DNA from: Wurfbainia villosa
Taxonomy: Eukaryota; Streptophyta; Magnoliopsida; Zingiberales; Zingiberaceae
Direction: 5' to 3'
Assembly (NCBI GenBank): GCA_025175895.1
Contig: CM046001.1
Location: forward strand, 26,484,314 to 26,548,313
DNA: 64,000 nucleotides
Below the pieces are notes generated by a model. The model had not been told where the DNA came from, ran no database searches, and saw only the letters and a program-made list of their open reading frames with translations. Position 1 is the stretch's first letter. Each line of letters starts with the position of its first letter. A program made the position numbers and the translations under genes. Shown here piece after piece: positions 34,798-46,421 of this stretch.

Positions 34798-36006
34798 GGT
34801 GATCTACAACATTAAAATGCAAAATTAAGTATCATACCTAAGTCATTTAATTAGGCCTTTAATTAAATGAGGCTCCCACTAAATTCTCATAGCTTTGATA
34901 TGAGCTAATTATTGATGTAGGCAAACACATTTTGCTTACATTATTAGCTTCTATTTAGCTATAAATTTATATGGGATAAAGATCCACATCATAATTTGTC
35001 TTTAGTTAGCTTTGGCTAATCGCCCAAGACGTAGTATGATTAGGTAGGCAATCTTTTGCCAATTACATCTGATGTAACTCTTTAATAGCTTTGGTTAAGT
35101 TTAGATTAGTTTAGTGCTTATTCCTAAACCAGCTTCCAGGCTGTGGCGAGGCACAGAGGCCTTCTTTGATATCGGAGCAACGACCACTTCTAAGACAAAG
35201 CTGATGTTCGGAAATCACACAAAACTAATTTTTAAAACTTATGTTCAAAGCTAATATATGCCTCTACTTTCTTAATTAAGTCTTAACCAAGTTTGATAGC
35301 GGGACATCACGATTGTCCACTCGCACTCTTCCAAGATAAAATGCATTGCTTTGCTTTGGCAAACCCAATAACAAATGATCGAGGAAGTAGTGAGTACCAA
35401 ACTTTGGTAGGCATATCGTTTAGACTTATTAAGAAATAAACTTAAACATGCATCACATACATATTAGCATACATCACATATAAGCTAAATTAACATGCAT
35501 CACATACATATTAGCATACTAAGCGTGTCATGGTTATGGCCCTTATTCTACAATCTTCTCAAGCCAATGAGAAGATTGATTGGTCAACCTAGGGATAGCA
35601 TCTTCTCCCAAGTGCTTCCTTTTGGTTGTCGTGTGTTGTTGACTTCCTCCTTGTAACATCATCTTCCAATGGACCCTCCATCTTTATTTTGTATATTACA
35701 AAAGGAGAAATACTCGAGTTACATTCGAGTCTAAAACTAATTTTACAACAAGATTTTTAGGAGAAAGGCATGACTCACAGGCCGTATTAAGAATTACAAC
35801 ACACATTCACAAACTTTTTGGGACTAGGCCATAACCATGCACCATGTCATTTTTAACTTTTAAAAGACATCGGATATTTTATTATGTTTGAAAAATTGCT
35901 AATGCAATTATCAACTCATAATAAAATTTATCCTACTTCTATATCATATATAAAATAGAGAAAAACTATTTTTTATACGATCTTTCGCAAGTGGCTCTGA
36001 TACCAC
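34798..36006 (-). other. Leader and primer binding site of B
   Basis: Non-coding. The complement of TGGTATCAGAGCC lies at 35993-36005, next to the right LTR. A 69 bp block at 35132-35200 is nearly the same as one in element C (63466-63533, opposite strand). No gene is supported. Confidence 0.8.
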
Positions 36007-37884
36007 TGTTGGGATCTCTTTATGCAAAATAGCATATGCGCAACAGAAAAATTAGGATCCCTTCCAAGTGATCCTTGCGAAAGAAAAACTCGTACAAAAA
36101 TCAATTTCTCAAAACAAAACCTATCTTATAGGAGAATTCTACCTTTGTTGCGTGCCCTTTGCAATCCCGCTTTTCCTTGGATGTGTTGGATCTTTTAGCA
36201 CGTTCAAATGTCCATGCCTCTATATGTATCCACACGAGCAAGCTCTTGTCTCACAAAAGAAAACTAGAAGATCTCTCCTTTACTTCTTGCTAGAGAAGTC
36301 CCTAAAGGAGAGGAAGGTAGGGAAGAAGAGAAAGGAAGAAGAAGACTACTCTTCTTACTAGCTTACACTCACAAAACCACACAACAAAAGCCTCTCCCAC
36401 CAAGCTCTCACCTAGCCTTAAGACTCAACTCATTTGGTCGGCCACCCCATGGGGTGTTTTATAGGATTTGAAAAACCTTTCATCTCCTATCACATTCAAT
36501 GCAATCAATGGCATTGAAAGATAATTAAACAAGGAGTTATCCTCCTTGTTTTGGCCGGCCACATGTGGAGGAAATCCAAGGGTCAAAACCATTTGTCTCC
36601 TTCCAACTCATCAAGCTTAGGTGGCATGCTTATGTGGCATGCTTAGGTGGCATGCTTATGTGGCATTCATGGATGTTGAATTAATCTTATTAATTCAATA
36701 AGCTTATGTTATCATATTGAATTAATCTCATTAAATCAATAAGGTAACATATTGAATTAATCTTATTAAATCAATTAAGCTTAGCATATTGAATTAATCT
36801 CATTAAATCAATAAGCTAGAATTCTCATTAATCTTAAAGTCCAAAAATCATTTTGTACTTAAGCTTATTCCCAAATTATTCTAGTCAAACTAGAATGCAC
36901 TAATTCTTCTAATCATCATGCTCTTTGTGTGTGACCCTATAGGCTCTCATAACGTTGGCAGTGGATCTAAACTCTTTTAGATACACAAGCAATGAGCGGC
37001 ATCTAGCAATACATCATTGCTACCCAAGTTACGAGATAAGTCAAGATCCGACTAACCTTTCCGTGACTACTATAATGTATGACCGTGTCCTTCTATCCTT
37101 GATATCAGATTGACCAATGAGGCATAGACCGTGTCATCCTCGATCAATCTATGTGTTTCTTGATCCCTGAGTAAACTAACTCAAACAAATGAGCTCAATA
37201 TCTCATATTGACTCATTCGAGCATGGCCATGTGTTTTAGTAGTTCTACTCAATCAAGGGGCCCACAGATATCACTCCCGTCATATGGGAGGGATAGATCC
37301 CATCTACATCACTCACATCCCTCTGCATAATTTGTTATATACCCAGTAATCGCCTTTATGGTCCACCCTGTTATGGGTGACATTTGACGATACCAAAGTA
37401 CATAACTCCTTATGTAGGGAACCGTAGTGACTTCAGGTTTGAGGACTATTCATACCAATAGTCACATGAGAAAGTTTATGACACTCATACGACGATCCAT
37501 GAAACTTTCTCATGGCGGGTCAGTTCAGTATATATTCTCTAATATATACCCATGTATCAACTTGATATCATATATCCATGACTTGTGAGATCAAGTCATC
37601 AATTGACCTACATGCTAGTCTTTATGTATTAATATTGCCCTTGCATATTAATACTTGACTAGGAACATTTAGGAAATTGTTCTCTACAGCCTCTCATAAT
37701 CAATTCTGCCAATTGATGTGCTGTAGATAAGAACCTACTTTTCTAGGGTATTATTATATATTTAATTTAGCTGGCACAAGCAAGACGTAAATATATAATA
37801 ACCAATCCTTTGCCTTTATAGAATATGATACAAAATGTTCCCTATTCAACCATCACATGTTTGGTTCTAGGGCTATAACTAACA
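36007..37884 (-). repeat. 5' LTR of B
   Basis: 1,878 bp, TGTTGG...CTAACA. The minus-strand TATA box CTATAAAA lies at 36457-36464. It is followed by the GTCTC duplication at 37885-37889 and then the rest of A's integrase. Confidence 0.94.
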
Positions 37885-37889
37885 GTCTC

Positions 37890-38180
37890 AACTACTCCAT
37901 ATGAGATATGGAATAGTAAGAAACCTCATGTATCTTACTTGAAGATATGGGGTTGTCCTGCTTATGTGAAGCGGACTGTATCAGACAAATTGGATGCTAT
38001 GTCTGATAAATGTCTATTTATTGGATACCCTAAGGAAACAAGGGGTTACCAATTCTATCATCCTGTGGAACAAAAGGTGTTTGTTTCAAGGCATGCTGTG
38101 TTTCTAGAGAAAGAGTTTCTCTTGCAAGAAAACAGTGGGAGTGTGTCGAGCTTGAGGAGGCTCGAGAGACTCAAATAGAC
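37890..38180 (+). pseudogene. Copia A integrase C-terminal segment
   Basis: It continues A's integrase across the B insertion: IWGCPAYVKRTVSDKL, then CLFIGYPKETRGYQFY and VFVSRHAVFLEKEFL. It leaves frame near 38150. The next 150 bp (to 38328) still belong to the integrase-RT linker but have no clean frame. Confidence 0.88.
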
Positions 38181-38328
38181 ATTGATGAGATACCTGGTGA
38201 AGCACAGGTAAATAACTCATAGTGATGAGCAATCGGCTGGACCTATTGTAACACCACATCTTCGTAGATCTGGTAGAACACGCAATATTCCTGAGAGATA
38301 TGGATTTCTCATAAGCGAATCGAACGAC

Positions 38329-38985
38329 GTGTTACTCATTGATGATGAGGATCCTACCAGTTATGAAGAAGTGCTGACAAGTTCAGAAAGGGATAAGTGG
38401 CTTGGTGCCATGAAGTCGGAAATGAATTCCATGTATGAAAACCAAGTTTGGAACTTGGTTGACCCACCTGAAGGGATAAAGCCTATAGGGTGCAAGTGGG
38501 TTTTCAAGAAGAAAATTGACATGGATGGTAATGTGATTACCTATAAGGCTAGATTGGTGGCGAAAGGATATCGTCAAAAACAAGGTGTTGATTATGATGA
38601 AACCTATTCGCCTGTAGCTATGCTTAAATCCATTCGGATGCTCCTGGCCATAGCGGCTCATTATGATTATGAGATATGGCAGATGGATGTGAAAACAGCT
38701 TTCCTTAATGGAAACCTGCTCGAGGACGTGTATATGATACAGCCTGAGGGTTTCACATCGGTTGATAAAACTAAGGTATGCAAATTGCGACGGTCCATTT
38801 ATGGATTGAAGCAAGCATCCAGGAGCTGGAATATCCGTTTTGATGAGACAATCAAAAAGTTTGATTTCTCACAAAATCCAGACGAACCTTGTGTGTACAA
38901 GAAGGTTAGTGGGAGTGCAGTCGTATTCCTAGTATTGTATGTCGATGACATACTACTTATAGGAAACGATGTTTCAATCTTCTGA
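38329..38985 (+). pseudogene. Copia A reverse transcriptase
   Basis: An open frame of 218 codons with KWVFKKKIDMDG, RLVAKGYRQKQGVDYDETYSPVA-type palm motifs, MDVKTAFLNG, YGLKQASRSWN and the catalytic YVDDILLIGND (YVDD 38938-38949). It ends at a TGA directly after the catalytic motif. The frame is otherwise typical of Angela-like RT. Confidence 0.92.
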
Positions 38986-39904
38986 TCGATGAAGGTTTGG
39001 TTATCCAAGACATTCTCCATGAAAGACACAGGAGAAGCAACCTACATCCTCGGGATTAAGATCTATAGAGATAGATCAAAGCAGTTGCTTGGTCTTTCGC
39101 GATCGTATATAGGCCGAGTGCTAAAGAGGTTTAGCATGTCGGAATCCAAGAAAGGTTTCCTACCCATCGGGCATGGGGTACACCTTTCAAGTCTATGTGT
39201 CGCGCCTGAAGACGAGAGGATTTGCATGAGTAAGATTCCCTATGCATCCGCAATAGGATCTATCATGTATGTTATGTTATGTACGAGGCCCGATGTATCG
39301 TATGCTTTGAGTATCACGAGCAGATACCAGTCCGATCCAGGAATGGATCATTGGGCGGTTGTTAAGACGATCCTTAAGTACTTGAGAAGAACTAAGGATG
39401 TGTTCCTAATATATGGAGAAGGGGACATGGTGATCTGCGGCGTATCACGGATGCGGCTTCGGGACGGACAAGGATGATTCCGGTCTTAGTCTGAATCGTG
39501 TTCACCTTGAATGAAGCGCGATGAGTTGGAAAAGTTCCAAACAAGAGGCAGCGGATTCTACCAGCTGAGGCGAGAATACATTGCGGCAGGCGGCAAAGGA
39601 AGCGGTTTGGATCAAAAAGTTCGTTCATGAACTTGGTGTGATTTCGGCCATTGTTGAAGCAATACCGATCTACTGCGACAACAATGGAGCAATTGCACAG
39701 GCGAAAGAGCCAAGGTCTCATCAACGATCCAAACATGTGCTTCGCCGCTATCATCTTATCAGAGAGATCATCAGTAGGAACGAAATACAAATCAAGAAAA
39801 TTCCCACTGAAAGGAACTTAGCGGATCCCTTGACTAAGGCATTACCTCAAAATAAGTTTGAGGGTCATGTTCGAGCTTATGGTATTGGATACCGTAGCGA
39901 TTGA
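38986..39904 (+). pseudogene. Copia A RT end and RNase H
   Basis: The RT connection segment (YILGIKIYRDRSKQLLGL, IPYASAIGSIMYVMLCTRPD) is open to 39477. The RNase H start (39420-39600) is scrambled by small indels. From 39581 RNase H is clean, with IYCDNNGAIAQAKEP and NLADPLTKALPQNKF, ending at TGA 39902-39904, 20 bp before the 3' LTR. Confidence 0.88.
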
Positions 39905-39913
39905 TATTAGGCC

Positions 39914-39924
39914 AAGTGGGAGTC
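39914..39924 (+). other. Polypurine tract of copia A
   Basis: AAGTGGGAGTC directly before the TGTTAG start of the right LTR. It is the plus-strand primer in reverse transcription. Confidence 0.85.
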
Positions 39925-42143
39925 TGTTAGTAATATATGAGAGATGTCCTAAGGCAATCGCCTTATGTATGAACCATTTATATGATAAATGAAGATTCAC
40001 TATTTGAGTATACATGTTTCATGTATTTGATTGGATCTTAAACTCATTTACTGAATGTCCACGATGTGATTCACAGCATGAGAGAATTTGTGATTGGATC
40101 ACAACTAGTGAGTATCTCAACATGTGTAATTGTGATGTATCGGAATTATCCCTAGTCGATGAATTGATGGATTTGGACACCATCAATTCTGTCGAGACTA
40201 GCACGAGGTATACTCCTTGGTGTATCCAAGCAGTTGATTCTCACTGGCTGGAGACATTGTGATGTCCGGAGTTAATCGTGGATGCTAGTTATGGTAACTA
40301 GTTCATTGGAGTGACCAGCCGTAAGACTTCATATGGTTCTCTTCATATATAGATATGTCAATGAAGTTCTTACTGTGGCTTAAGTGCGATGTTCCTTTGA
40401 CTTGCGGTATTCAAGTCATCTTGATCATGGAGACTTATGCTTTGACATCTTAAGCAAACATCTCTAAGGAGATGTGGACCCAGGATGATTGGGTATAAGT
40501 CGAAGTAATCGAAGGTGTTTGAATAGCCTATAAAGGATTCACCACTCTTTGCGAGGAGATGTATACCCATGGCCTCTCGTCGGATTGTTACTAAAGTCTT
40601 TGGCCAAAGCATTACATGTTTAGAGTAAAGTACTCTTCGATACATGTGCAGTAACTAGAATCCGTAGGACGAGCAAATGATACTTGGGCTAGGTGTGATG
40701 TAGTCAGCCTAGTGGGGACTGACACAATAGACCATGTCCTGAACCAAGTGGGTATAAGATGAGTGAAGGGAATGGGGCACGATTCATTCGAGCTGCTAAA
40801 AAGTTTCAGAAATAGTTCTGGATTAACCGTTGATCTTTTCGGTTAATTGGGGATCATGATGTACTACTAGGTGCCACTCATGATCATTCTATAATTAATG
40901 GTTAATTATAGACGGCCAACATAAACCGAGAACCTATTTGGTCACACGTACAACGAGCGTAATCCAAAGGATTTAAAACGAGCTTGAGAATGGGATTCTC
41001 AGACCGAGAGAAACTAGGTTTGGTTGGACCAAACATAAAGCGAGCATGAAATCATTTCAGTCGCAATGGAAGCGTGGATGGGCCGAGTCTTATGAAGACG
41101 TAATGGATAAACCAAAATAGTTTGGTTCTAATCCAATGGAGGAGAATAAACCAAAGGGTTTGGTTTATTTTAAACGAATCAACCAAAAGTTGGTTCGGTT
41201 CGTTTTAACTTAAAATAAATCATCATGGTTTGGTTTATTTTAACTTATCTTAATGGAGCGGGTTAACGGGCCTAATGGTTATGATCCAATAACCATTAAG
41301 AGAATTAGTTCTCTATAAAAGAAGGCTTAATGGATAATTAAGCCCTAATCCAAAACCCTTGCCCTAAGGTTGCCGCCCACCTCATCCTTGGAGATTTCGG
41401 CGCCAACCCTAGGTGTGCCGCCCAGCTTGTTGTGCCGCCGTCCATCTCCTTACCGGCGTCCAAGCTTCAGCCGGTGAACCCTCCGGTGACCCTCCGATGA
41501 TCTTCCTAGGCCTCAGTGAAAGGTGAGCACTTGGCTTCCTTGTTTTGGCCGGCGCCTACTCCTCCACCAAGCTGTCCAGTTTTCTGGACAGCTTCTTCTT
41601 CTCTCGTCGGAGCGTCGTTTGGACGACGGTTAGAGCTCCGACAGTGGATAAATTACCGGGGATTCGATCTCCAGTAATCCTCTGAGGTGGAGGACGAAGG
41701 ATTCGTAAATTGGTTGACGAATGCCTCTCCGGAGAAGCGAGTTTTGAGAACTCGTATTAGGATCCGAATTTGGATTCGGATCGTGATCATCTCTCGATCA
41801 CATCGTCTTCAACACGAGGCTAGTAACCCGTACGAAGACGAAGCTCGTGGCTTAGCGAAGTCATCCCGAGGAACTCGACGTAGATACGGATAGAGACGAT
41901 TCTAGCGAGGATCGTTCCGGTTGATGCCGTTCCCGCTACACGTCATACGAAAGGTATAACGTAGTTAAATTTCCTTTTATTGCAAATTTAAATTTACGGT
42001 TATGTCTACACTTGTTGTAATATGCATGCATGTGTTGTGTGTGTTGTAATAAATGTAGATTTATTATTTTTATTGCTTCCGCTGTGTTCATGTTTACGAA
42101 ACGTGATCGAACACACACACGCCGCGGTGCCAGAAACCCAACA
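39925..42143 (+). repeat. 3' LTR of copia A
   Basis: It matches 13834-16043 with scattered differences. TATA box 41314-41321. It contains a perfect hairpin AAGCTGTCCAG-TTTT-CTGGACAGCTT (41569-41594), imperfect in the left LTR. The CAGAC duplication follows at 42144. Confidence 0.95.
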
Positions 42144-43715
42144 CAGACTCTCCATGAGGCAGGCATATGACTTCGGTGCCCAGTTAGAGTCCCCTTCAGT
42201 GGGTCCTCCTGCAATGACATGAATAACCCCCCATGTGAGAGCGTTATTCGTATTAGATGAGGGGCCCTCACCTGACGGGCCTTCTTGAGGAACAACCTCG
42301 TGGGATGGTGTTTGGGGGAAAGTAACTTGAGGTGGTTGGTTATACGGTCTTGGACGAACCACATTGGGTCGTTGCTCTCGCCGTGCTGGTCCTCCCATCT
42401 GAAACGGCAATTGCGGGTATGCGGCTCGGAGGCGCTCTAGCTCCTCCTGTAGCTTGAAACATCGGCCACTAGTGTGGCCGTACTCCATATGATATTGGCA
42501 GAAAAATGGGGCAGGGGGGTATGTGGTACCCCCCTATATCCTGAGGGTCACTGTAGCAGACCCTGTTGATCATAAAATTTCATCTCCTGCTCCTTCCAAG
42601 TCCTGGCGGGAGGAGGTGCATCGGCGGCCATAATTTGTAATGGCGGCGCAGAACGAGCGCGCTGTAACAATAACCGAGGCCTTGGAGCCTCCAGTAGAAG
42701 GGGTCGCGCATATCCCCGACGAGGGGGTGCTGGAGGGGCGACGGGGCGAGTTCTTTCGACTAGGGCTGCTGCGGCAGCGCGTTCGACTCTCTGCACTTTC
42801 AGTCCTTCCTCCTCGTGAATGAATTTTTCCGCACGGCTTAGCAGCTCCTTGTAGCTATTAGTAGGCTTCCTCAAAAGGAAACTGAGGAAGGGGCCCTCCT
42901 TCAGCCCATGCGGAATAGCGACTCTGAAATATTCCGATCTTATGGAAGGAATACCCCTAGCTGCAGAGGTGAACCAGTGAAGATATCCTCTGAGTGATTC
43001 TGAGGGCTCCTACGTAATGTGCATCAAGATAGAGGCGTCATGCTTATACGCCTTACAGTTGGCGAACTCCTGGCTGAACATCCCCTGAAAATCAGCAAAA
43101 TAGGTAATAGACCCCGGGGGCAGGGTATTAAACCATTTTTGTGCCGAACCGGTTAAGGTGGTCCGGAAGACTCGGCACTTGAGGGCATCGGTATAACAGT
43201 GGAGTGAGGCCGCTCCATCAAACTGCGATAGATGTTCTTCAGGATCCGTTGAACCATCATACTTGTCTACTTAGGGATTCCGGAAGTAGGATGGGGGGAT
43301 TTCAGAGAGGATGTCCATGGTAAAAGGACTGGGCTCGTAAACCTCTGGAGCCCGGGTCGACTGATTTTCACCCTGTTCTTCCCGTCGAGTCTGGGTTAAG
43401 GGTATAGTATTCTGAGGTGCTCACTCTCCAGGCCCCTCTCCAGGAACTACTTCAATATTAATGGTTGCACGAGGTGGGGGAGGCATTTCTGGGGGTGGGC
43501 CTCGAGAAGAAGGCTCACCAGAGTGAGGATGTAGGTATCCTGTCATTCTTCTTTCTCTAGCGAGAGCCTCAGTTACAGCGTCGTCAACTAGAGCCTTCAG
43601 TTGTGATGGCAGTATGGTAATGGGATTCTCCTCCGCTGCAGAGGCACCTGGGTGTTGTATCTCTTCTGGCTGCATCTCGACATCTAGTTCAAATGTTCCC
43701 ACAGACGGTGCCAAC
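42144..43715 (-). pseudogene. Gypsy E gag and primer site
   Basis: The primer region GTTGGCACCGTCTGTGGG (43698-43715) adjoins the 5' LTR. The likely gag start is ATG 43675. A Pro-rich N-terminal part leads to a Retrotrans_gag core in mixed frames (43240-42840), then RAEKFIHEEEGL and an Arg/Ala/Pro-rich segment. Further on is a zinc-finger-like EYGHTSGRCFKLQEELERL and the conserved stretch IHVIAGGPTEGDSN before protease. Copia A interrupts the frame at 42144. Frameshifts near 43420 and 42550 break the polyprotein. Confidence 0.82.
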
Positions 43716-44760
43716 TGATGCGGCGAGGAAGATTTGTTCACCTCCTTTCGATACGATGAAGCACGAAGGGAGCTTTAGGTGGGGGTTTCTCACAGGACGC
43801 AACAATAAAGAAGAGAAGACGAAGCAAAGAAACGCAAACCAACATAGGCAATGAAAACTAGAACACATGATGTAACGTGGTTCGGAATAAGTATTCCTAC
43901 TCCACGGAGGTGAGCTCTCTCACCGGGTGCAGTGCCCAAACACTTTCAACTATGAACGTCCTCCTTTCCGGAAAGGAAACTTCCCGAGGTGGAGGAGAAA
44001 ACCTCTTACAGTTCAATCTCAATATAAGAAAGAGTACAAGCAGTGCAAAAGCAAAGATCGCTCCTCTCCTTCTCCGGCGTGGTGGTGGTAGCTCTCCTTC
44101 TACTCCTGTGTCTTCGTTTCTTGCCAGTTGGAATAATGTGGATCCCCTTTCCTTCTGTCCTCCCCTTCCCTTTTATCCTCCTTCTCTGATCCAGCATTGC
44201 CTCGCGGGCTGTCCCTATCGTACACGTGGCCACCATGTCCACCTGGAGAATAATTCTGTTACAGATACGAGGAGCGAAGACTCCTCGGAATATTATGTGG
44301 GGACCCCTCCTTCTGTTACATAACACCTCTTCATCTATATTTCGGGAAACTAGGTTAGCCTGTCCCCCTCAACCATCCGCTTTTGGTGAAACTAACCTAG
44401 GTCTATAGCTCACGGGTGGTATAACCTTTGGGTTCCTCACCAGCCCGAACCAACTCTCCTTCTTCCCCCCCTGAACGACCTCCAGACTGACTAGGCTGAG
44501 TCGATTCTTATCCGTCCCGCCTACTTCTAGGCCTACACGGCCGAACCGATTCTAGCTCCTTTTCTAGCGATGCGCCTCCCCTTGCTTCCATTTTGTCGTG
44601 TCGATTACCTTCACTAGCTCTCCCGTGCCAATTATTTCAGGCGCTTGCGCCCGAACCGTCCCTCTCCTCTTTCTCCACCAAACCACTTATTCGGTTCGGG
44701 TAATGCCTTACATGTGAGTCCTCTTATCTGGTTCACAGAGAAGAGGTAACAACAGTATCA
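43716..44760 (-). repeat. 5' LTR of gypsy E
   Basis: 1,045 bp, pairs with 172-1214. The primer site lies on its left and target duplication TCTAA (44761-44765) on its right. It includes the ABRE/G-box ACACGTGGC near 44222-44230. Confidence 0.92.
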
Positions 44761-45118
44761 TCTAAGATCTCAAATAACACATGCGATTTGTGATACTGTC
44801 TTTGAGAGACTCTCTCTGAGATCTCTGGGTAGAGTCTTATGTGTAGACTAAGTCCCATACATACACAGTGTTAGTAAAATCTGACATATGCCCTTATGAG
44901 AAATGGGGAACAACACTGTGGCATGTATTTCATAACACATGTGATAAATCGACTAGGGAGAGTGGGAGTCAGATTACTTGAGACAGTAAATATATCCCCG
45001 AGCTCCACTGTGTGAGATCCGAGATCCACTGGGAGGGATCTCTTGTACCCTTATTACTTCAGCTGTTTCTTGAGGTCCTAATTCAATGATTCCTGCTTTA
45101 GTTTGTTTATCGATGGCC
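44761..45118. mobile_element. Host retroelement D, interior segment 2
   Basis: Non-coding sequence between the E insertion and the solo LTR of the A family. It is presumably continuous with 1-171 on the left. No domains are seen. Confidence 0.45.
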
Positions 45119-46421
45119 TGTTGGGTTTTCGGCACCACGGCGAATGTGTGTTCGAACATGTTTCGTAAATATGTACGCAGCAAAAGAAATAAAAAGCAAT
45201 AAATCTAATTTATTACAATACATACACCACACGCATGCATAGTACAACATGTGTAGACATAATCGTAGATTCAAATTTTGCAATAAAAGGAAATTATTCT
45301 AGGTAAACCAGACGTATCACGTGCAGCGGGAAAGACATCAACCGGAGCGACTCTCGCTAGAATCGTCTCTATCCGTATCCACGTCGAGTATCGTCGGGAT
45401 GACTTCACAAAGCCACGAGCCTCTTCTTCGTAGGAGTCACTAGCCTCGTGTCAAAGACGATGTGATCGAGAGAAGATCACAATCTGAATCAAAATTCGGA
45501 TTCAAAAATGAGTCCCCAAAACTCGCTTCTCCGGAGAGGTATTCGTCAATCGTTTGACGAATCCTTCATCCTCCACCTATGAGAATTATCGGAGATCAAA
45601 TCCCCGGTAAGGTAGCCACTGTCATAGCTCCAAATGTCGTCCAAACGATGCTCCAACACGAAGGGAGGAAGCTGTCCAAAAATCTGGACAACTTGGTGGA
45701 GGGGTTGCGCCGACCCAAAGAGGATGGCCGGCTGCACCTTGGTCACCTGAGCCAAGGGAAGTCGCCAGAGGGTCGCCGGAGGATTGTCGGCAAGAGCTTG
45801 GACGCCGGCAGCAAGGTGGACGGCGGCACAAGGCTGGCGGTGTGGAGGCTTGGGCGGCGGCAAGGAGAAGAGAGGGAGAGGGGAGGCTAGGTTTTCCAAC
45901 ACACAAGTTATCCACGAAAAACTCTTAAGCCATATTTTTATAGAGAACACATTCTCCTAACAGTTATTGGTTCAAAACCAAAATCCGTTAACCCGCTCCA
46001 ATAACTTAAATTAAAATAAACCAAACCACATTGGTCTATTTTAAGTTAAAACGAATCGAACTAACTTTGGTTCATTCGTTTAAAACAAACCAAACCCCTT
46101 TGGTTTATTCTTCACCATTGGATTAAAACCAAATTAATTTGGTTCATCAATCATGTCTTCATAAGACACGACTCATCCATGCTTCCATTGCGACTAAAAC
46201 GATTTCATGCTCGCTCCTTGTTTGGTCCAACCAAATCTAGTTTCTCTCAATCTGAGAATCTCATTCTCAAACTCATTTTAAATCCTTCGGATTACGCTCG
46301 TTGTGCGTGTGACCAAATAGGTTCCCAATTTATGTTGGTCGTCTATAATTAACCATTAATTATAGATCGATCATGAGTGGCACCTAGTAGTACATCATGA
46401 TCCCCAATTAACCGGAAAATT

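Larger units (their letters stand above)
19150..37884 (-). mobile_element. Ty1/copia element B (Angela/BARE-like), nested in A
   Basis: Minus-strand element with outer LTRs 19150-21030 and 36007-37884, and the perfect duplication GTCTC at 19145-19149 and 37885-37889. The span is inflated by two extra tandem units. The contiguous copy is 29000-37884 (8,885 bp): 5' LTR at the right end, primer site 35993-36005, leader, gag (from ATG 34797), protease, integrase, RT, RNase H, then the 3' LTR. The proteins are related to A but clearly distinct (zinc knuckle CFNCGETGHWKRNC), so B is a separate family. Integrase is open, while gag and RT carry clustered frameshifts, many at CTG/CAG. Confidence 0.95.
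13834..42143 (+). mobile_element. Ty1/copia element A (Angela/BARE-like), nested in E and split by B
   Basis: LTRs of about 2.2 kb (13834-16043, 39925-42143) start TGTTAG and end CCAACA. They are flanked by the perfect duplication CAGAC (13829-13833, 42144-42148). There is a tRNA-Met primer site after the left LTR and a purine tract before the right LTR. Gag, protease and the integrase N-terminal half lie left of insertion B. The integrase end, RT and RNase H lie right of B (37890-39904). Without B the element is 9,570 bp. The gag sequence type (NFLDWLRNLRIVLKA) and long LTRs fit the Angela/BARE lineage. An in-frame TGA in integrase and several frameshifts make it non-functional as read. Confidence 0.95.
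172..44760 (-). mobile_element. Ty3/gypsy element E (Tat-like), nested host of TRIM and copia A
   Basis: Two similar LTRs of about 1.04 kb (172-1214 and 43716-44760) start TGATGCGG and end in ATCA. They are flanked by TCTGA (167-171) and TCTAA (44761-44765), a five-base duplication with one mismatch. The coding order on the minus strand is LTR, primer site, gag (43.7-42.1 kb), copia A, then protease, RT, RNase H and integrase (13.8-10.0 kb). A long region of plus-strand reading frames and a tandem array follow, then the 3' LTR. Without the nested elements E is about 15.6 kb. The gag-pol sequence type, the large size and the antisense frames between pol and the 3' LTR fit the Tat group (Retand/Ogre relatives). 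Several stops and a changed RT catalytic residue suggest it is no longer autonomous. Confidence 0.9.
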
